Assembly: GCA_001940845.1 (NCBI GenBank)
Contig: MSGV01000023.1
Span: 82,312 to 146,311, forward strand
Direction of reading: 5' to 3'
From: Christensenellaceae bacterium Phil7
GTDB lineage: Bacteria; Bacillota; Clostridia; Christensenellales; CAG-138
DNA length: 64,000 bases
Shown here: one piece after another, positions 43,860 to 53,434 of the stretch
Layout of the letters: every line of letters starts with the position of its first letter
Position numbering within the stretch: the stretch's first letter is position 1
Made by a program: the position numbers and the translations under genes
Notes under the pieces: generated by a model
The model's database searches: none
What the model was told of the DNA's origin: nothing
Seen by the model: the letters and a program-made list of their open reading frames with translations, nothing else

Positions 43860-45614
43860 ATGAGTAACGGTAAGAAACCTTCAAGCTTAAAACGTTTCAT
43901 AAGCTACTATAAACCCCATATTGGGATGTTTGCATTGGATATGTGCTGTGCATTGTTCATAGCCATTGTGGATATCGTCTACCCGCTTATTTCACGTAAA
44001 ATTCTATATAACTATTTATCCCCGGAAGCTCCGAATTTTCGCATGTTCGGCATTCTTATAGCATTCTGCTTTTTGCTTTATATACTGCGAACCGGAGCAA
44101 CCTATATAGTTGCCTATTTCGGACATAGATTGGGCGTACACATAGAAGCTGATATGCGGCGCGATGCATTCTCACATATGCAGAAGCTTGGCTTCAGCTT
44201 CTATGATAAGACCAGAACCGGAAAGCTTTTGTCCAGATGTACGACTGATCTTTTTGATGTGACCGAGCTCGCACATCACGGTCCTGAGGATGTATTTATA
44301 TCAATGATGACGTTCTTGGGCGCATTCATAGCGATGCTCTTCATAGAGTGGAGGCTTGCACTGGTTCTGATAGCTTTTGTACCTATAATGCTCATCTTTG
44401 TTATGAAGCTGAGGAGGCATATGAACAGCACTTCGCGCAAGGTTAAGGAAAGCACAGCGCTTATAAACGCTAATATTGAATCCTCCATAAGTGGTGCAAG
44501 GGTTGCCAAGGCATTCACGAATGAGGATTATGAGGTAGAGAAATTCGAAAATGGAAACAGCGTCTATATCGGAGCAAAGACTAAATATTATAAGACGATG
44601 GGTGCGTTTCAGTCGGGAATGGAGTTTTTCACCTCGATACTCAATTTGATCGTTCTTGCTGTAAGCGGATACCTCATCATGAAAGGCCGAATGGATCAGA
44701 CCACTCTGATCGTATTCCTGATGTATGTTTCTTCATTTGTAACTCCGATAAAGAAGCTTGCAAATTTCTCAGAGCAATATGCGATGGGAATGGCCGGATT
44801 TAAAAGGTTTACAGAATTGCTGGATACAGAGCCGGAGATCGTGGATTCGCCGAATGCAGAGGAGCTCAATGATGTGCGGGGAGATATAGTCTATGAACAT
44901 GTCAGCTTTGCATATGGTGAAAATATGCAGAATGTACTTAGCGATATTTCCATGCGGATTGGGGCAGGAAAGACCGTTGCGCTCGTTGGTCCATCCGGCG
45001 GCGGTAAGACAACTCTTTGCCACCTGCTGCCAAGGTTTTATGATATTTCCTCCGGCAAAATAATGATCGATGGCAATGATATTCGTGATGTGACGATTGA
45101 ATCCCTGCGGAGAAATATAGGGATCGTGCAGCAGGATGTATTTCTTTTTGCAGCAAGCATAAAGGATAACATCCGTTATGGTCGTATCGATGCGAGCGAT
45201 GATGATATAGTGCGCGCGGCTATGGCGGCTGAAATACATGATGATATCATGCGCATGCCTGATGGGTATGATACTATAGTGGGTGAGCGGGGAATTACGC
45301 TGTCCGGAGGTCAAAAGCAGCGTGTCTCTATTGCAAGGATCTTCTTGAAGAATCCGCCCATACTCATACTGGATGAAGCAACTAGTGCGCTTGATTCTGC
45401 GACAGAGGCCAAGATAACTGCGGCATTTGAAAGGCTCAGCAAGGGAAGGACCACGATGGTCATAGCTCACAGGCTTTCAACGGTGCGCAACAGCGATACC
45501 ATTATTGTGATCGATGAGCATGGCATAATTGAATCAGGGACTCATGAGGAGCTCATGCTGGAGAACGGCGCATATAAGGCTCTTAATGATGCTCAAAACA
45601 GGCTCTATGCATAA
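43860..45614 (+). CDS. ABC exporter, fused permease-ATPase (MsbA/BmrA-like)
   Basis: 584-residue half-transporter working as a homodimer. Six transmembrane helices in the first ~320 residues. The nucleotide-binding domain has Walker A GPSGGGKTTLCHL, Q-loop VQQDVFLF, signature LSGGQKQRVSIAR, Walker B ILILDEATSALD and the H-loop AHRLSTVRN. All ATPase residues are present. The substrate (lipid, peptide or drug) cannot be told from sequence. Cotranscribed with the small membrane protein upstream. Confidence 0.9.
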   Translation: MSNGKKPSSLKRFISYYKPHIGMFALDMCCALFIAIVDIVYPLISRKILYNYLSPEAPNFRMFGILIAFCFLLYILRTGATYIVAYFGHRLGVHIEADMRRDAFSHMQKLGFSFYDKTRTGKLLSRCTTDLFDVTELAHHGPEDVFISMMTFLGAFIAMLFIEWRLALVLIAFVPIMLIFVMKLRRHMNSTSRKVKESTALINANIESSISGARVAKAFTNEDYEVEKFENGNSVYIGAKTKYYKTMGAFQSGMEFFTSILNLIVLAVSGYLIMKGRMDQTTLIVFLMYVSSFVTPIKKLANFSEQYAMGMAGFKRFTELLDTEPEIVDSPNAEELNDVRGDIVYEHVSFAYGENMQNVLSDISMRIGAGKTVALVGPSGGGKTTLCHLLPRFYDISSGKIMIDGNDIRDVTIESLRRNIGIVQQDVFLFAASIKDNIRYGRIDASDDDIVRAAMAAEIHDDIMRMPDGYDTIVGERGITLSGGQKQRVSIARIFLKNPPILILDEATSALDSATEAKITAAFERLSKGRTTMVIAHRLSTVRNSDTIIVIDEHGIIESGTHEELMLENGAYKALNDAQNRLYA

Positions 45615-45678
45615 GAAATAAAATACGGAGTGCTTTTTTGTGGATAACAAAAAATGCACTCGGATATTGGAGGCATAT

Positions 45679-46695
45679 ATGAATTATATTATTGAACAGT
45701 TAAAGAAGATTATGGCGATAGACAGCCCCAGTGGGTTCACCCGGAATGCTGCCGAATATACGATGGATGAACTTAGAGCCCTCGGGTATGAGCCGCAAAT
45801 TACCCGTAAAGGCTGCATATCGTGCTGCCTTGGAGGCGAGGGAGAGCCCGTTGTGTTTTCGGCTCATCTGGATACTTTGGGCTGTATGGTTGCAAAGATA
45901 AAAGGAAATGGGCGGCTTAAGCTTACACGCATAGGCGGGATGAATCCGAATAATGCTGAATGTGAAAATGCACGTGTTTATACAAGAAGCGGGAAGGTAT
46001 ATGAAGGCTGTTTTCAGATGAATAATCCATCGGTTCACGTTAATGGTGATTACAGCACGCAGAAGCGTGATTATGATGGCATGGAGCTAGTGCTTGATGA
46101 AAAGGTATTTTCTGAGCAGGATACTGCCAAACTGGGCATTGCAACAGGGGATTATGTATGCTTTGACCCGAGAACCAGGATAACCGAATCTGGATATATA
46201 AAGAGCAGATTCCTGGATGATAAGCTGAGCGTCGCTATTCTGTTGGGAATTGCGAGGGCAATTAAGCATGAGCGGCTCACCCTCACTAGAAAGGTTTATC
46301 TCTTTATCACTGTGTACGAGGAGGTTGGGCATGGCTGTGCAAGCGGGCTTCCGGAGGATGCTTGTGAGATAATAAGCGTGGATATGGGCTGCGTTGGCGA
46401 AGGGCTTGAATGTAAGGAACATCAGGTTTCGATCTGCGTCAAGGATTCACACGGTCCGTATAACTATGAGCTTACGGATAGGCTTATCGGACTGGCGAAG
46501 AAGCATGAGCTTGATTATGCGCTTGATGTTTATCCATTCTATGGCTCGGATGCGGACGCGGCACTCAATGCGGGATACGATCTGCGTCATGGGCTTATCG
46601 GTGCAGGCGTATATGCATCGCATGGGTATGAACGTTCTCATATAGACGGTGTAAGGAACACATTTGAATTGGTAAAAGCATATATTACAGAGTAA
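45679..46695 (+). CDS. M42-family metallopeptidase
   Basis: About 338 residues, cytosolic dinuclear-zinc aminopeptidase of the M42 (PepA/FrvX/deblocking) type. Zinc and catalytic motifs: FSAHLDTLG (His, Asp), FLDDKLSVA (bridging Asp), VYEEVGHGCA (catalytic Glu pair), SVDMGC and a final ASHGYERSHIDG. TTGGAGG 5 nt upstream fixes ATG 45679 over the in-frame GTG at 45640. Follows the ABC exporter by 64 nt and ends in a hairpin. Confidence 0.9.
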   Translation: MNYIIEQLKKIMAIDSPSGFTRNAAEYTMDELRALGYEPQITRKGCISCCLGGEGEPVVFSAHLDTLGCMVAKIKGNGRLKLTRIGGMNPNNAECENARVYTRSGKVYEGCFQMNNPSVHVNGDYSTQKRDYDGMELVLDEKVFSEQDTAKLGIATGDYVCFDPRTRITESGYIKSRFLDDKLSVAILLGIARAIKHERLTLTRKVYLFITVYEEVGHGCASGLPEDACEIISVDMGCVGEGLECKEHQVSICVKDSHGPYNYELTDRLIGLAKKHELDYALDVYPFYGSDADAALNAGYDLRHGLIGAGVYASHGYERSHIDGVRNTFELVKAYITE

Positions 46696-46707
46696 CCTAG
46701 GAGATTG

Positions 46708-46753
46708 AGCTTTGCGCGGCTTAACAAGAATACTTGCTGGACCACGCAAAGCT
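46708..46753 (+). terminator. Terminator after the M42 peptidase
   Basis: AGCTTTGCG (46708-46716) and CGCAAAGCT (46745-46753), a perfect 9-bp outer stem, with an inner CAAG-AATA-CTTG hairpin; followed by ATTTTATTTTA. Confidence 0.75.
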
Positions 46754-46824
46754 ATTTTATTTTAGGTAATTTTTGCTGAATTGTGGCATAAATGTTAACA
46801 AGCCTGAATCAGTACCAAGAATCT

Positions 46825-46853
46825 TTGACAACAGCGGTTTGAAAGGGTAAAAT
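46825..46853 (+). promoter_or_regulatory. Promoter of the beta-eliminating lyase gene
   Basis: TTGACA at 46825-46830, 17-nt spacer, TAAAAT at 46848-46853. About 37 nt before the start codon, leaving no room for a tna-type leader peptide. Confidence 0.75.
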
Positions 46854-46890
46854 CAGCATCGTTTAAGATTCGCTGGAAAGGAGTTCCTTT

Positions 46891-48330
46891 ATGAATAAAG
46901 TCGGTTACTATAAAAGAAATTCGCTCCCTTTGGAGATGCATAAGGTTTGCATAGTGCAGAAAACCTCTATTTTGCCTGTAGAAGATAGAGTGAAGGCAAT
47001 TCGTCGTGCTGGATTTAATTCCTATCGGCTTGAATCGGATGAATGCTATCTAGATATGCTCACCGACAGTGGCGTAAATGCCATGAGTAATGAGCAGCTT
47101 GGCGCAATGATGATAGGAGATGATGCTTATGCAGGAAGCGTCACCTATAGAAAGCTGAGCCAGAAAATCAAAGAAATTTTTAATAAGGATTACTTCCTTC
47201 CCGTGCATCAGGGAAGGGCATGTGAGCACATGCTTGCGCTTGCATATGTCAAGCCGGGCAAGCTCGTTCCAATGAATTTCCAGTTTGGTACTTCGATCGG
47301 AAAGATCAGGTATTGCGGTGGTGATTATATCATCTGTTTGCAGGAGGAAGGCTTTGATAAGCAGAGTGGAAATCCGTTTAAGGGTGATTTTGATCTTGCA
47401 AAGCTTGAACGTATCCTGCAGGAGGAACGCGATAGAATTGCATTTGTGCGAATTGAAGCCGGTACGAACCTTATAGGAGGGCAACCGATCGCGCTTGATA
47501 ATATGCTGGCGGCAGCAGAGTTGTGTAAAAAATATGGAGTGCTTTCAGTGCTTGATGCAAGCCTGCTTCAAGATAATCTTCATTTTATAAAGACCCGTGA
47601 AGAGGCATATATGGATATGTCCATCCGAGAGATAACCAGAATACTGTCGGATGCTATGGATATCATTTATTTTTCAGCGCGCAAGCTCGGATTTGGAAGA
47701 GGCGGAGCGATAATATTAAATGATGAAAAGGAATTTGAACATATCAAGACGTTTGTTTCCAGCTTTGAGGGCTTTCCCACCTTTGGCGGCATGAGCGTTA
47801 AGGAAATGGAGGCCATTCGTGTGGGATTGGATGATACGATGGATGAGAATATAATCGCACAGGGTCCCCAGTTCATAGAATATCTCTGCAACGAGCTGGA
47901 GGATGCCGGGATTCCCGTTGTCACCCCTCCTGGAGGGTTGGGATGTCATCTTGACGCGCTGAAGTTTGTTCCGCATATTCCGAGAAATCAGTATCCGGCA
48001 GGGGCTTTGCAATCGGCAGTCTATATCGCATCCGGCGCAAGGGGAATGGAACGCGGCAGCATTGATGAGCCATGGGATGATCCTGAAGTCGAGCCGTATG
48101 GAGCGATGGAATTGGTCAGGCTTGCGGTTCCAAGAAGGGTATATACAATTTCTCAGATGAACTATTTGATCGATAGGATTTGCTGGCTCTATGATAACCG
48201 TGAATTGATCGGAGGGTTGAAATACGACACGGAAGGCCCACATCAATTTTATGCACCGCTGAATTCCATCAGTGATTGGCCCGAGGTGCTTGCAGCAAAA
48301 TTCCGCGAGGATTTCGGCGAATCCCTGTAG
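46891..48330 (+). CDS. Beta-eliminating lyase of the tryptophanase / tyrosine phenol-lyase family
   Basis: 479-residue PLP enzyme. Family marks: GDDAYAGSVTYRKL with the catalytic-type tyrosine Y80, VHQGRACEHML at 105-115, the PLP-ring aspartate D222 in VLDAS, and the Schiff-base lysine K265 in FSARKLGFGRGGAI. The C-terminal VRLAVPRRVYT matches the family. It departs from TnaA and Tpl: HQGRGAE is changed to HQGRACE, and the loop after the first beta strand reads NFQFGTSIGKIR instead of the usual TTT-type sequence. It may therefore act on another amino acid; tryptophanase or tyrosine phenol-lyase cannot be chosen. GGAG precedes the ATG. Stand-alone gene, with no tnaC-like leader and no adjacent permease. 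Confidence 0.8.
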   Translation: MNKVGYYKRNSLPLEMHKVCIVQKTSILPVEDRVKAIRRAGFNSYRLESDECYLDMLTDSGVNAMSNEQLGAMMIGDDAYAGSVTYRKLSQKIKEIFNKDYFLPVHQGRACEHMLALAYVKPGKLVPMNFQFGTSIGKIRYCGGDYIICLQEEGFDKQSGNPFKGDFDLAKLERILQEERDRIAFVRIEAGTNLIGGQPIALDNMLAAAELCKKYGVLSVLDASLLQDNLHFIKTREEAYMDMSIREITRILSDAMDIIYFSARKLGFGRGGAIILNDEKEFEHIKTFVSSFEGFPTFGGMSVKEMEAIRVGLDDTMDENIIAQGPQFIEYLCNELEDAGIPVVTPPGGLGCHLDALKFVPHIPRNQYPAGALQSAVYIASGARGMERGSIDEPWDDPEVEPYGAMELVRLAVPRRVYTISQMNYLIDRICWLYDNRELIGGLKYDTEGPHQFYAPLNSISDWPEVLAAKFREDFGESL

Positions 48331-48413
48331 TAAGCAAGTGCGGCGGTATAGATACTTGCCGCTTGCTGATTAAATTTGCAGCTTTCTCATACTTCCTTTC
48401 TTACAAATGCGAG

Positions 48414-48437
48414 GGGCTTTTATTTCCCTCGCATTTG
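48414..48437. terminator. Strong bidirectional terminator
   Basis: CAAATGCGAGGG and CCCTCGCATTTG can form a 12-bp perfect pairing around 48414-48437 in T-rich surroundings. A second, bulged hairpin GCAAGTGCGGC/GCCGCTTGC lies upstream at 48334-48366. They separate the convergent lyase and copA genes. Confidence 0.7.
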
Positions 48438-48455
48438 CTGTACAGTAATTATTTT

Positions 48456-50675
48456 TTATTTCAACCTTATGGCTTTAAGCCTGAGCGCATTGGTAAGCAC
48501 GGTCACAGAGCTTAAGCTCATTGCGAGCGCAGCGATCATAGGGCTGAGCAGCGGACCGCCAAAGGCATGAAGCAGCCCTGCTGCAATAGGTATTCCAAGG
48601 CAGTTATATGCGAATGCCCAGAATAGGTTTTGCTTTATTATGCGCAGCGTTGTGCGGGAAAGCAGTATAGCATTATTTATTCCTGTCAGTTCGCCCTTTG
48701 CCAATACTATATCGGCACTTGCCAGGGCAACATCCGTACCCGTGCCGATAGCTATTCCAACATCGGATGCGGCGAGTGCAGCGGCATCATTTATACCGTC
48801 ACCAACCATAGCAACGTGTCTGCCGTTTGCACGGAGTTCGTTGATGAACTTATTTTTGTCTTCTGGAAGGCATGAACTTTTGATATTTTCTATACCAACC
48901 TGCTTTGCAACGCTCATAGCTGTGCGTTCATTATCTCCTGTGACCAACCAGACATCGATTCCATGGGAATGAAGCATATCAACAGCGGCTTTAGAATCGG
49001 GCTTTATTGCGTCTGCAACTCCTATCATTCCGCAATAATGCCCATCGGCAGAAAGCATAAGGGGTGTTGCTCCGCTTTCTGTAAGCTTGGAAAAAGCACG
49101 TTCATCATACGAGATGCCATTTTCACGCATTAGCCGATCGTTACCGACCAAAATTCTCTTTCCATCGACTACAGCTTCTCCGCCGCGGCCGATGAGTGCA
49201 GTGTAGGTTTCAGGTGTATGGTAACCAATACCTCTTCCGGAAGCATATTTTGTTACAGCGGCTGCAAGAGGATGCTCACTGCCCGCTTCGGCACTTGCAA
49301 AAAGCTCAATAAAGGTTTCCTCGCTCATGCCGTTTGGATGGATATGTACGACATCAGGCTTACCGCATGTTATTGTGCCGGTCTTATCGAGAATAATTGA
49401 ATCTACCTTACAGGTATGTTCAAGCGCTTCGCCGTTTTTTATGAATATTCCCATATTCGCGCCGCGTCCCATTCCAACCATGATTGCGGTTGGAGTGGCA
49501 AGCCCAAGCGCACAGGGACATGCGATGACCAAAACAGATACGAGTATTTTTACGGCAACACCAAAGCTTTCGCCTGCAATCAGCCATATTACGGCAGCGA
49601 GCACGGCAATGATAGCGACAATCGGGACAAAAATGCCGCTTATCCTATCGGCAAGTCTTGCAATCGGTGCCTTGCTGCCCTGAGCCTGCTCTACCATGCG
49701 GATCATTCCGGCGAGAATAGTATCATCACCTATCTTTTCTGAGATATAGGTAAAGCTTCCATTTGTATTCATGCTGCCGCCTATAACGCTGTCTCCGATA
49801 TTCTTATCAATGGGGATGCTTTCTCCGCTCAGCATGGATTCATCTATACTGCTGAAGCCATCGATTATCCTGCCATCCACTGGAATACGCTCGCCTGGGA
49901 GCACCCGAATTCTATCACCAACTACGATCTCATCCGCTTTTATGATATTCTCCGTACCATCCTTTGAGATGACTCGGGCTGTATCCGGAGTCAGACCGAT
50001 CAGTGCCGTCACGGCATCTCCGGTTCTTGCCTTTGCGCGCTGTTCAAGATATTTGCCAAGCATAACGAGAGTGATGATAACTCCTGCGGATTCGAAATAA
50101 AGCCCTTCATGCATTAGTTCGGAGTGCCCCATAAATATCAGGATGGTTGAGTATATGGAGTAACCAATGGATGCAATGGTGCCAAGCGCAATTAATGAAT
50201 CCATGTTGGGATGCAATGCAGCGATCGCTTTGAGCCCTCGGACGTAGAAGCCTCTTCCTGCATATATTATGGGTATAAGAAGAAGTATCTGTGTGAGCGC
50301 GAATATATCAGGCTTTGTCATGAATTTTGGAAGGGGTAGACCGACCATATGACCCATGGATACATAAAATAAAGGAATTGTGAATATCAGCGCAAGTATA
50401 AGATTACGCTTGCGAAGCTGCATATCCATTTTCCTGCGCTCTGCTTCTATCATCGATTGTTTTTTTATGGACTCGACATGAGATATCGTGAAACCAACCT
50501 TTTGCACAGCGGCAAAAATAGCAGGTGATAGATCGGTCATGCTTCGTACGGTCAGCCGTTCTGTTGAAAGGTTGACGCTGGCGGCATCGACTCCTGTGAT
50601 CTTTCTCACGGAACGTTCAACGGATGCAGAGCACGCCGCACAGCTCATACCGCCAATGGAATACTCTTTTATCAT
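48456..50675 (-). CDS. copA: Copper-exporting P1B-type ATPase
   Basis: Pumps Cu+ out of the cytoplasm. About 739 residues. A single N-terminal heavy-metal-binding domain has GGMSCAACSASVE (C12, C15). Eight membrane helices; the transport site ACPCALGLATP (CPC) in helix 6, NCLG in helix 7 and MSLSSVTVLTN (MxxSS) in helix 8 define the Cu+ subgroup P1B-1. The actuator has LSGES and the phosphorylation site is ILDKTGTITCG. AAGGAGG before 50675 gives a near-perfect ribosome site, so that start is preferred over 50699. No CsoR, CopY or CopZ gene is nearby. Confidence 0.96.
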   Translation of the reverse strand: MIKEYSIGGMSCAACSASVERSVRKITGVDAASVNLSTERLTVRSMTDLSPAIFAAVQKVGFTISHVESIKKQSMIEAERRKMDMQLRKRNLILALIFTIPLFYVSMGHMVGLPLPKFMTKPDIFALTQILLLIPIIYAGRGFYVRGLKAIAALHPNMDSLIALGTIASIGYSIYSTILIFMGHSELMHEGLYFESAGVIITLVMLGKYLEQRAKARTGDAVTALIGLTPDTARVISKDGTENIIKADEIVVGDRIRVLPGERIPVDGRIIDGFSSIDESMLSGESIPIDKNIGDSVIGGSMNTNGSFTYISEKIGDDTILAGMIRMVEQAQGSKAPIARLADRISGIFVPIVAIIAVLAAVIWLIAGESFGVAVKILVSVLVIACPCALGLATPTAIMVGMGRGANMGIFIKNGEALEHTCKVDSIILDKTGTITCGKPDVVHIHPNGMSEETFIELFASAEAGSEHPLAAAVTKYASGRGIGYHTPETYTALIGRGGEAVVDGKRILVGNDRLMRENGISYDERAFSKLTESGATPLMLSADGHYCGMIGVADAIKPDSKAAVDMLHSHGIDVWLVTGDNERTAMSVAKQVGIENIKSSCLPEDKNKFINELRANGRHVAMVGDGINDAAALAASDVGIAIGTGTDVALASADIVLAKGELTGINNAILLSRTTLRIIKQNLFWAFAYNCLGIPIAAGLLHAFGGPLLSPMIAALAMSLSSVTVLTNALRLKAIRLK

Positions 50676-50739
50676 AGATCCTCCTTGAAAAGACAGCATA
50701 ATGACGAAAAGATCATTATGTTAGTCGCAACATACTTCA

Positions 50740-50768
50740 ATTATACATCACTATTCTTTGCGGCACAA
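50740..50768 (-). promoter_or_regulatory. Possible promoter of copA
   Basis: On the minus strand: TTGTGC (50768-50763), 17-nt spacer, TATAAT (50745-50740). The -35 is weak; no CopY or CsoR box was recognised. Confidence 0.45.
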
Positions 50769-50825
50769 GCCCCCTTTATTATCGATTGCTTGAATGGAAT
50801 GCATCCGATATGCATAACATCTTAC

Positions 50826-51137
50826 ATGAAGATGGGTGCAATAGAAAATACGAATAATAGGAGTGAAGCACGGAATGCTGCAAGGGGCGGCAGGCGTTTA
50901 TCCATTATTGAGGGCGAACAGACCTGTGTGCGCTGGTGGGGTAGGGAGCTTATGGAGGTTGAAAACCACGGCGGAGTGCTGGAATTTACAAATGAATGTA
51001 TCAGGCTTTATTCAAAGCTGGGCATACTGAGAATAGAGGGCAAGAAGCTTGATATACGGCTTGCTGATAGCGAATCCGTAATCGTTGATGGCTCAATCGA
51101 CAGTATTTCATACGAAAATTCAAGAAAAAAGGGTTAG
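50826..51137 (+). CDS. yqfC: Sporulation protein YqfC (YabP family)
   Basis: About 103 residues. The YabP/YqfC domain is recognisable: LSIIEGEQTCVRWWGRELMEVENHGGVLEFT (given here only as its landmarks VENHGGVLEFT and LGILRIEGKKLDI). YqfC is made under sigma-E in the mother cell. The frame is open back to 50685, but that part is unrelated to the family; ATG 50826 or 50832 is likely, without a strong ribosome site. It lies 6 nt before yqfD. Confidence 0.8.
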   Translation: MKMGAIENTNNRSEARNAARGGRRLSIIEGEQTCVRWWGRELMEVENHGGVLEFTNECIRLYSKLGILRIEGKKLDIRLADSESVIVDGSIDSISYENSRKKG

Positions 51138-51143
51138 CCGTAT

Positions 51144-52304
51144 ATGAAGCAGTGGAAATTTTTATCAGGATATGTTAAAATAAGAATAAGCAGCTCCAGA
51201 CCCGAAAGAACCGTAAATGCTTTGATTGCAGAAGGGATAACGGTGCATGATATTATAAGAGTCGGAAGGGGAGAGCTGACGGCATATGTGCGAAGCCGCA
51301 GATTGCCGGAGGTACGGCTTATCTCGGATGAATGTGCAAGCAGGGTAGAGGTGCTGGAAGAGCGGGGCGTAACGTTGCTTATGCACATCATAAGGCAGAG
51401 ATTATCCCTGGCGATCACCCTTTTGGTGGGTATGGCAGCAATATTGTATCTATCGAGCAGAGTGCTTTTCATTGAGACCGATGGCTGCGATGTATTGACG
51501 GAGGAGCAAGTGCTGCAAACGCTTGAGCAGTCCGGAATAAGACTTGGAATGTCTAAACATGATATAAGCTTCGAGGAAGCAAGAAATACCCTATTGGAAA
51601 TGGACGAGCGTGTAAGCTACGCAGATATCAGATGCAGCGGTGTTATCTTGAAGGCAGTTATACGGGAAGCCAATTCAATTATAAGCGATGATGAAGAGCA
51701 AACCCCTGCAAACATTTATGCGGATAAGGATTGCGTTATACTATCCATAGTCGCAGAAGATGGAAGGGCAATGGCGGCGAATGGGCAGACAGTTAAGCGC
51801 GGAACGCTTCTTATAAGCGGAGATATAACGCCGGAGGGCAGTGAAGAGGAAATCCTTGTCAGAGCAAAGGGCGAGATCATTGCTGAGGTCACCTATAGGT
51901 TCGCTGTAACAATACAACCAACAGCGGATAGGCTGGTTCGCAGCGGAGAATACAGCCATATGAACAGGATAGATGCGGGCTTGCTTGAGATCATTGGAGA
52001 TATACCATATGATGATTATGAAACCGAATTCGGAAGAACAAGGGTATTGACCCCATGCGGGCTTCCTGTACGGGTGACGGAAGGGATCGCTTATGAACTC
52101 GTAATGGGTGAAAAGGAGCTGACGAGAGAAGAGATGAAGCAGGAAGCGGAGAATATGCTGAATGAAAAACTGAAGAAGGGAATACCCTCAGGAGCAAGGC
52201 TGATCGCAAAGGAAACCGAATTCATAATGCAGGAGGATGGAACGATGCTTGCTGTGATGAAGATACAAACGATAGAGTCCATTGGCTGCTCAAAATGCAT
52301 TTAA
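51144..52304 (+). CDS. yqfD: Sporulation protein YqfD
   Basis: 386 residues. One transmembrane segment near residues 93-110 (SLAITLLVGMAAILYL) separates a cytoplasmic N-terminal domain (YVKIRISSSRPERTVNAL) from a large extracytoplasmic domain with GTLLISGDI and the C-terminal long helix TREEMKQEAENMLNEKLK. This is the YqfD architecture, a mother-cell sporulation protein always next to yqfC and phoH. The end overlaps a possible phoH start. Confidence 0.9.
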   Translation: MKQWKFLSGYVKIRISSSRPERTVNALIAEGITVHDIIRVGRGELTAYVRSRRLPEVRLISDECASRVEVLEERGVTLLMHIIRQRLSLAITLLVGMAAILYLSSRVLFIETDGCDVLTEEQVLQTLEQSGIRLGMSKHDISFEEARNTLLEMDERVSYADIRCSGVILKAVIREANSIISDDEEQTPANIYADKDCVILSIVAEDGRAMAANGQTVKRGTLLISGDITPEGSEEEILVRAKGEIIAEVTYRFAVTIQPTADRLVRSGEYSHMNRIDAGLLEIIGDIPYDDYETEFGRTRVLTPCGLPVRVTEGIAYELVMGEKELTREEMKQEAENMLNEKLKKGIPSGARLIAKETEFIMQEDGTMLAVMKIQTIESIGCSKCI

Positions 52305-52309
52305 TAACG

Positions 52310-53395
52310 ATGGAATTAAAGAAAGGAGCCGCAAAAGACGGCACAAGAAGGAAAATGGAAGAAATTAATCAAGCTGCTATTGAAATAAATTCTATGGATG
52401 AGATCATACGCCTGTTTGGCGCATTTGACGAGAATCTGAAGGTTATAGAGGTCGAGACGGGGGCAGCCATTCGCGCTGATGCGGAGAGCATAGTGATCAC
52501 CGGTGAACCTGAATCGATCAGGACGGCAAAGAATGTTATCGAAAAACTGCTTGCCCTGATACGCAGGGACGAAAAGATCGATAGAGGAAGAATTCGATAT
52601 GCGATAGATCTTGCCAGAGAGGGGAATGCGGATCTGATTTTGGAGCTTGCCGATGATGTAGTAGCATTCACCAACAGAGGAAAACAAATAAAATGCAAGA
52701 CTATTGGACAAAAGAGATATATCAATGCGCTTAAGCGAAAGACAGTGGTATTCGGTGTTGGACCTGCCGGCACCGGAAAAACCTACTTGGCAGTGGCAAT
52801 GGCTGTTTTAGCATTTAAAAACAAGGAGGTTTCCCGGATAATATTGACCCGTCCTGCGGTAGAAGCCGGTGAAAAGCTTGGATTTTTGCCCGGGGATCTG
52901 CAAAACAAAGTAGATCCCTATCTGAGGCCGCTCTATGATGCGCTTTATGATTTCCTTGGCGCAGAAAACTTCAGGCTGCTTTCGGAGCGCGGCGCAATCG
53001 AAGTAGCACCGCTGGCTTACATGAGGGGTCGAACCTTGAATGATGCATATATAATTCTGGATGAGGCTCAGAACTGCACAATTGAACAGATGAAAATGTT
53101 CTTAACTCGATTCGGCGAGGGCTCAAGGGTCGTCGTTACAGGCGATATCACTCAGATCGACCTTCCTATAGAAAAGAAGAGCGGGCTTATCCACGCTGTA
53201 AACGTGTTAAAAGATGTGGAGGGGATTGAGATAGTCAGATTGACTGCAAGGGATGTTGTGCGCCACGAGATGGTGCAGCGCATTGTGCAGGCGTATGAGG
53301 CTGCTGCGGAGCGTGCAAGCGATAAGCGAAACGCTCCTTCGGATGTCGATGGAATGAAGCGGAATACCCATGGCGGCAGCATGGATAACCGGTGA
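52310..53395 (+). CDS. PhoH-like ATPase (PhoH/YbeZ family)
   Basis: About 350 residues. A KH-like N-terminal domain (about 20-95: LKVIEVETGAAIRADAES) precedes an ATPase domain with Walker A GPAGTGKTYLAVAMAV and the Walker B region AYIILDEAQNCT. The RLTARDVVRHEMVQRIV end is typical of YbeZ-type PhoH. The partner YbeY is encoded two genes downstream; the pair acts in ribosome/RNA quality control. The start is uncertain: ATGs at 52295, 52310 and 52355 are all in frame and none has an ideal ribosome site. Confidence 0.92.
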   Translation: MELKKGAAKDGTRRKMEEINQAAIEINSMDEIIRLFGAFDENLKVIEVETGAAIRADAESIVITGEPESIRTAKNVIEKLLALIRRDEKIDRGRIRYAIDLAREGNADLILELADDVVAFTNRGKQIKCKTIGQKRYINALKRKTVVFGVGPAGTGKTYLAVAMAVLAFKNKEVSRIILTRPAVEAGEKLGFLPGDLQNKVDPYLRPLYDALYDFLGAENFRLLSERGAIEVAPLAYMRGRTLNDAYIILDEAQNCTIEQMKMFLTRFGEGSRVVVTGDITQIDLPIEKKSGLIHAVNVLKDVEGIEIVRLTARDVVRHEMVQRIVQAYEAAAERASDKRNAPSDVDGMKRNTHGGSMDNR

Positions 53396-53434
53396 TCGAT
53401 ATTCAAAATTGATTCTGTCAAGCTTGGAGGCAGT

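Noticed and set aside
46854..46890. tnaC-type leader peptide before the lyase gene
   Set aside because: The predicted transcription start leaves only about 30 nt of leader, too short for a regulatory peptide.
50801..50826. Sigma-E promoter (CATAACAT) directly before yqfC
   Set aside because: The implied transcription start would fall at or after the likely ATG 50826, so it cannot drive the annotated gene unless a later start is used.
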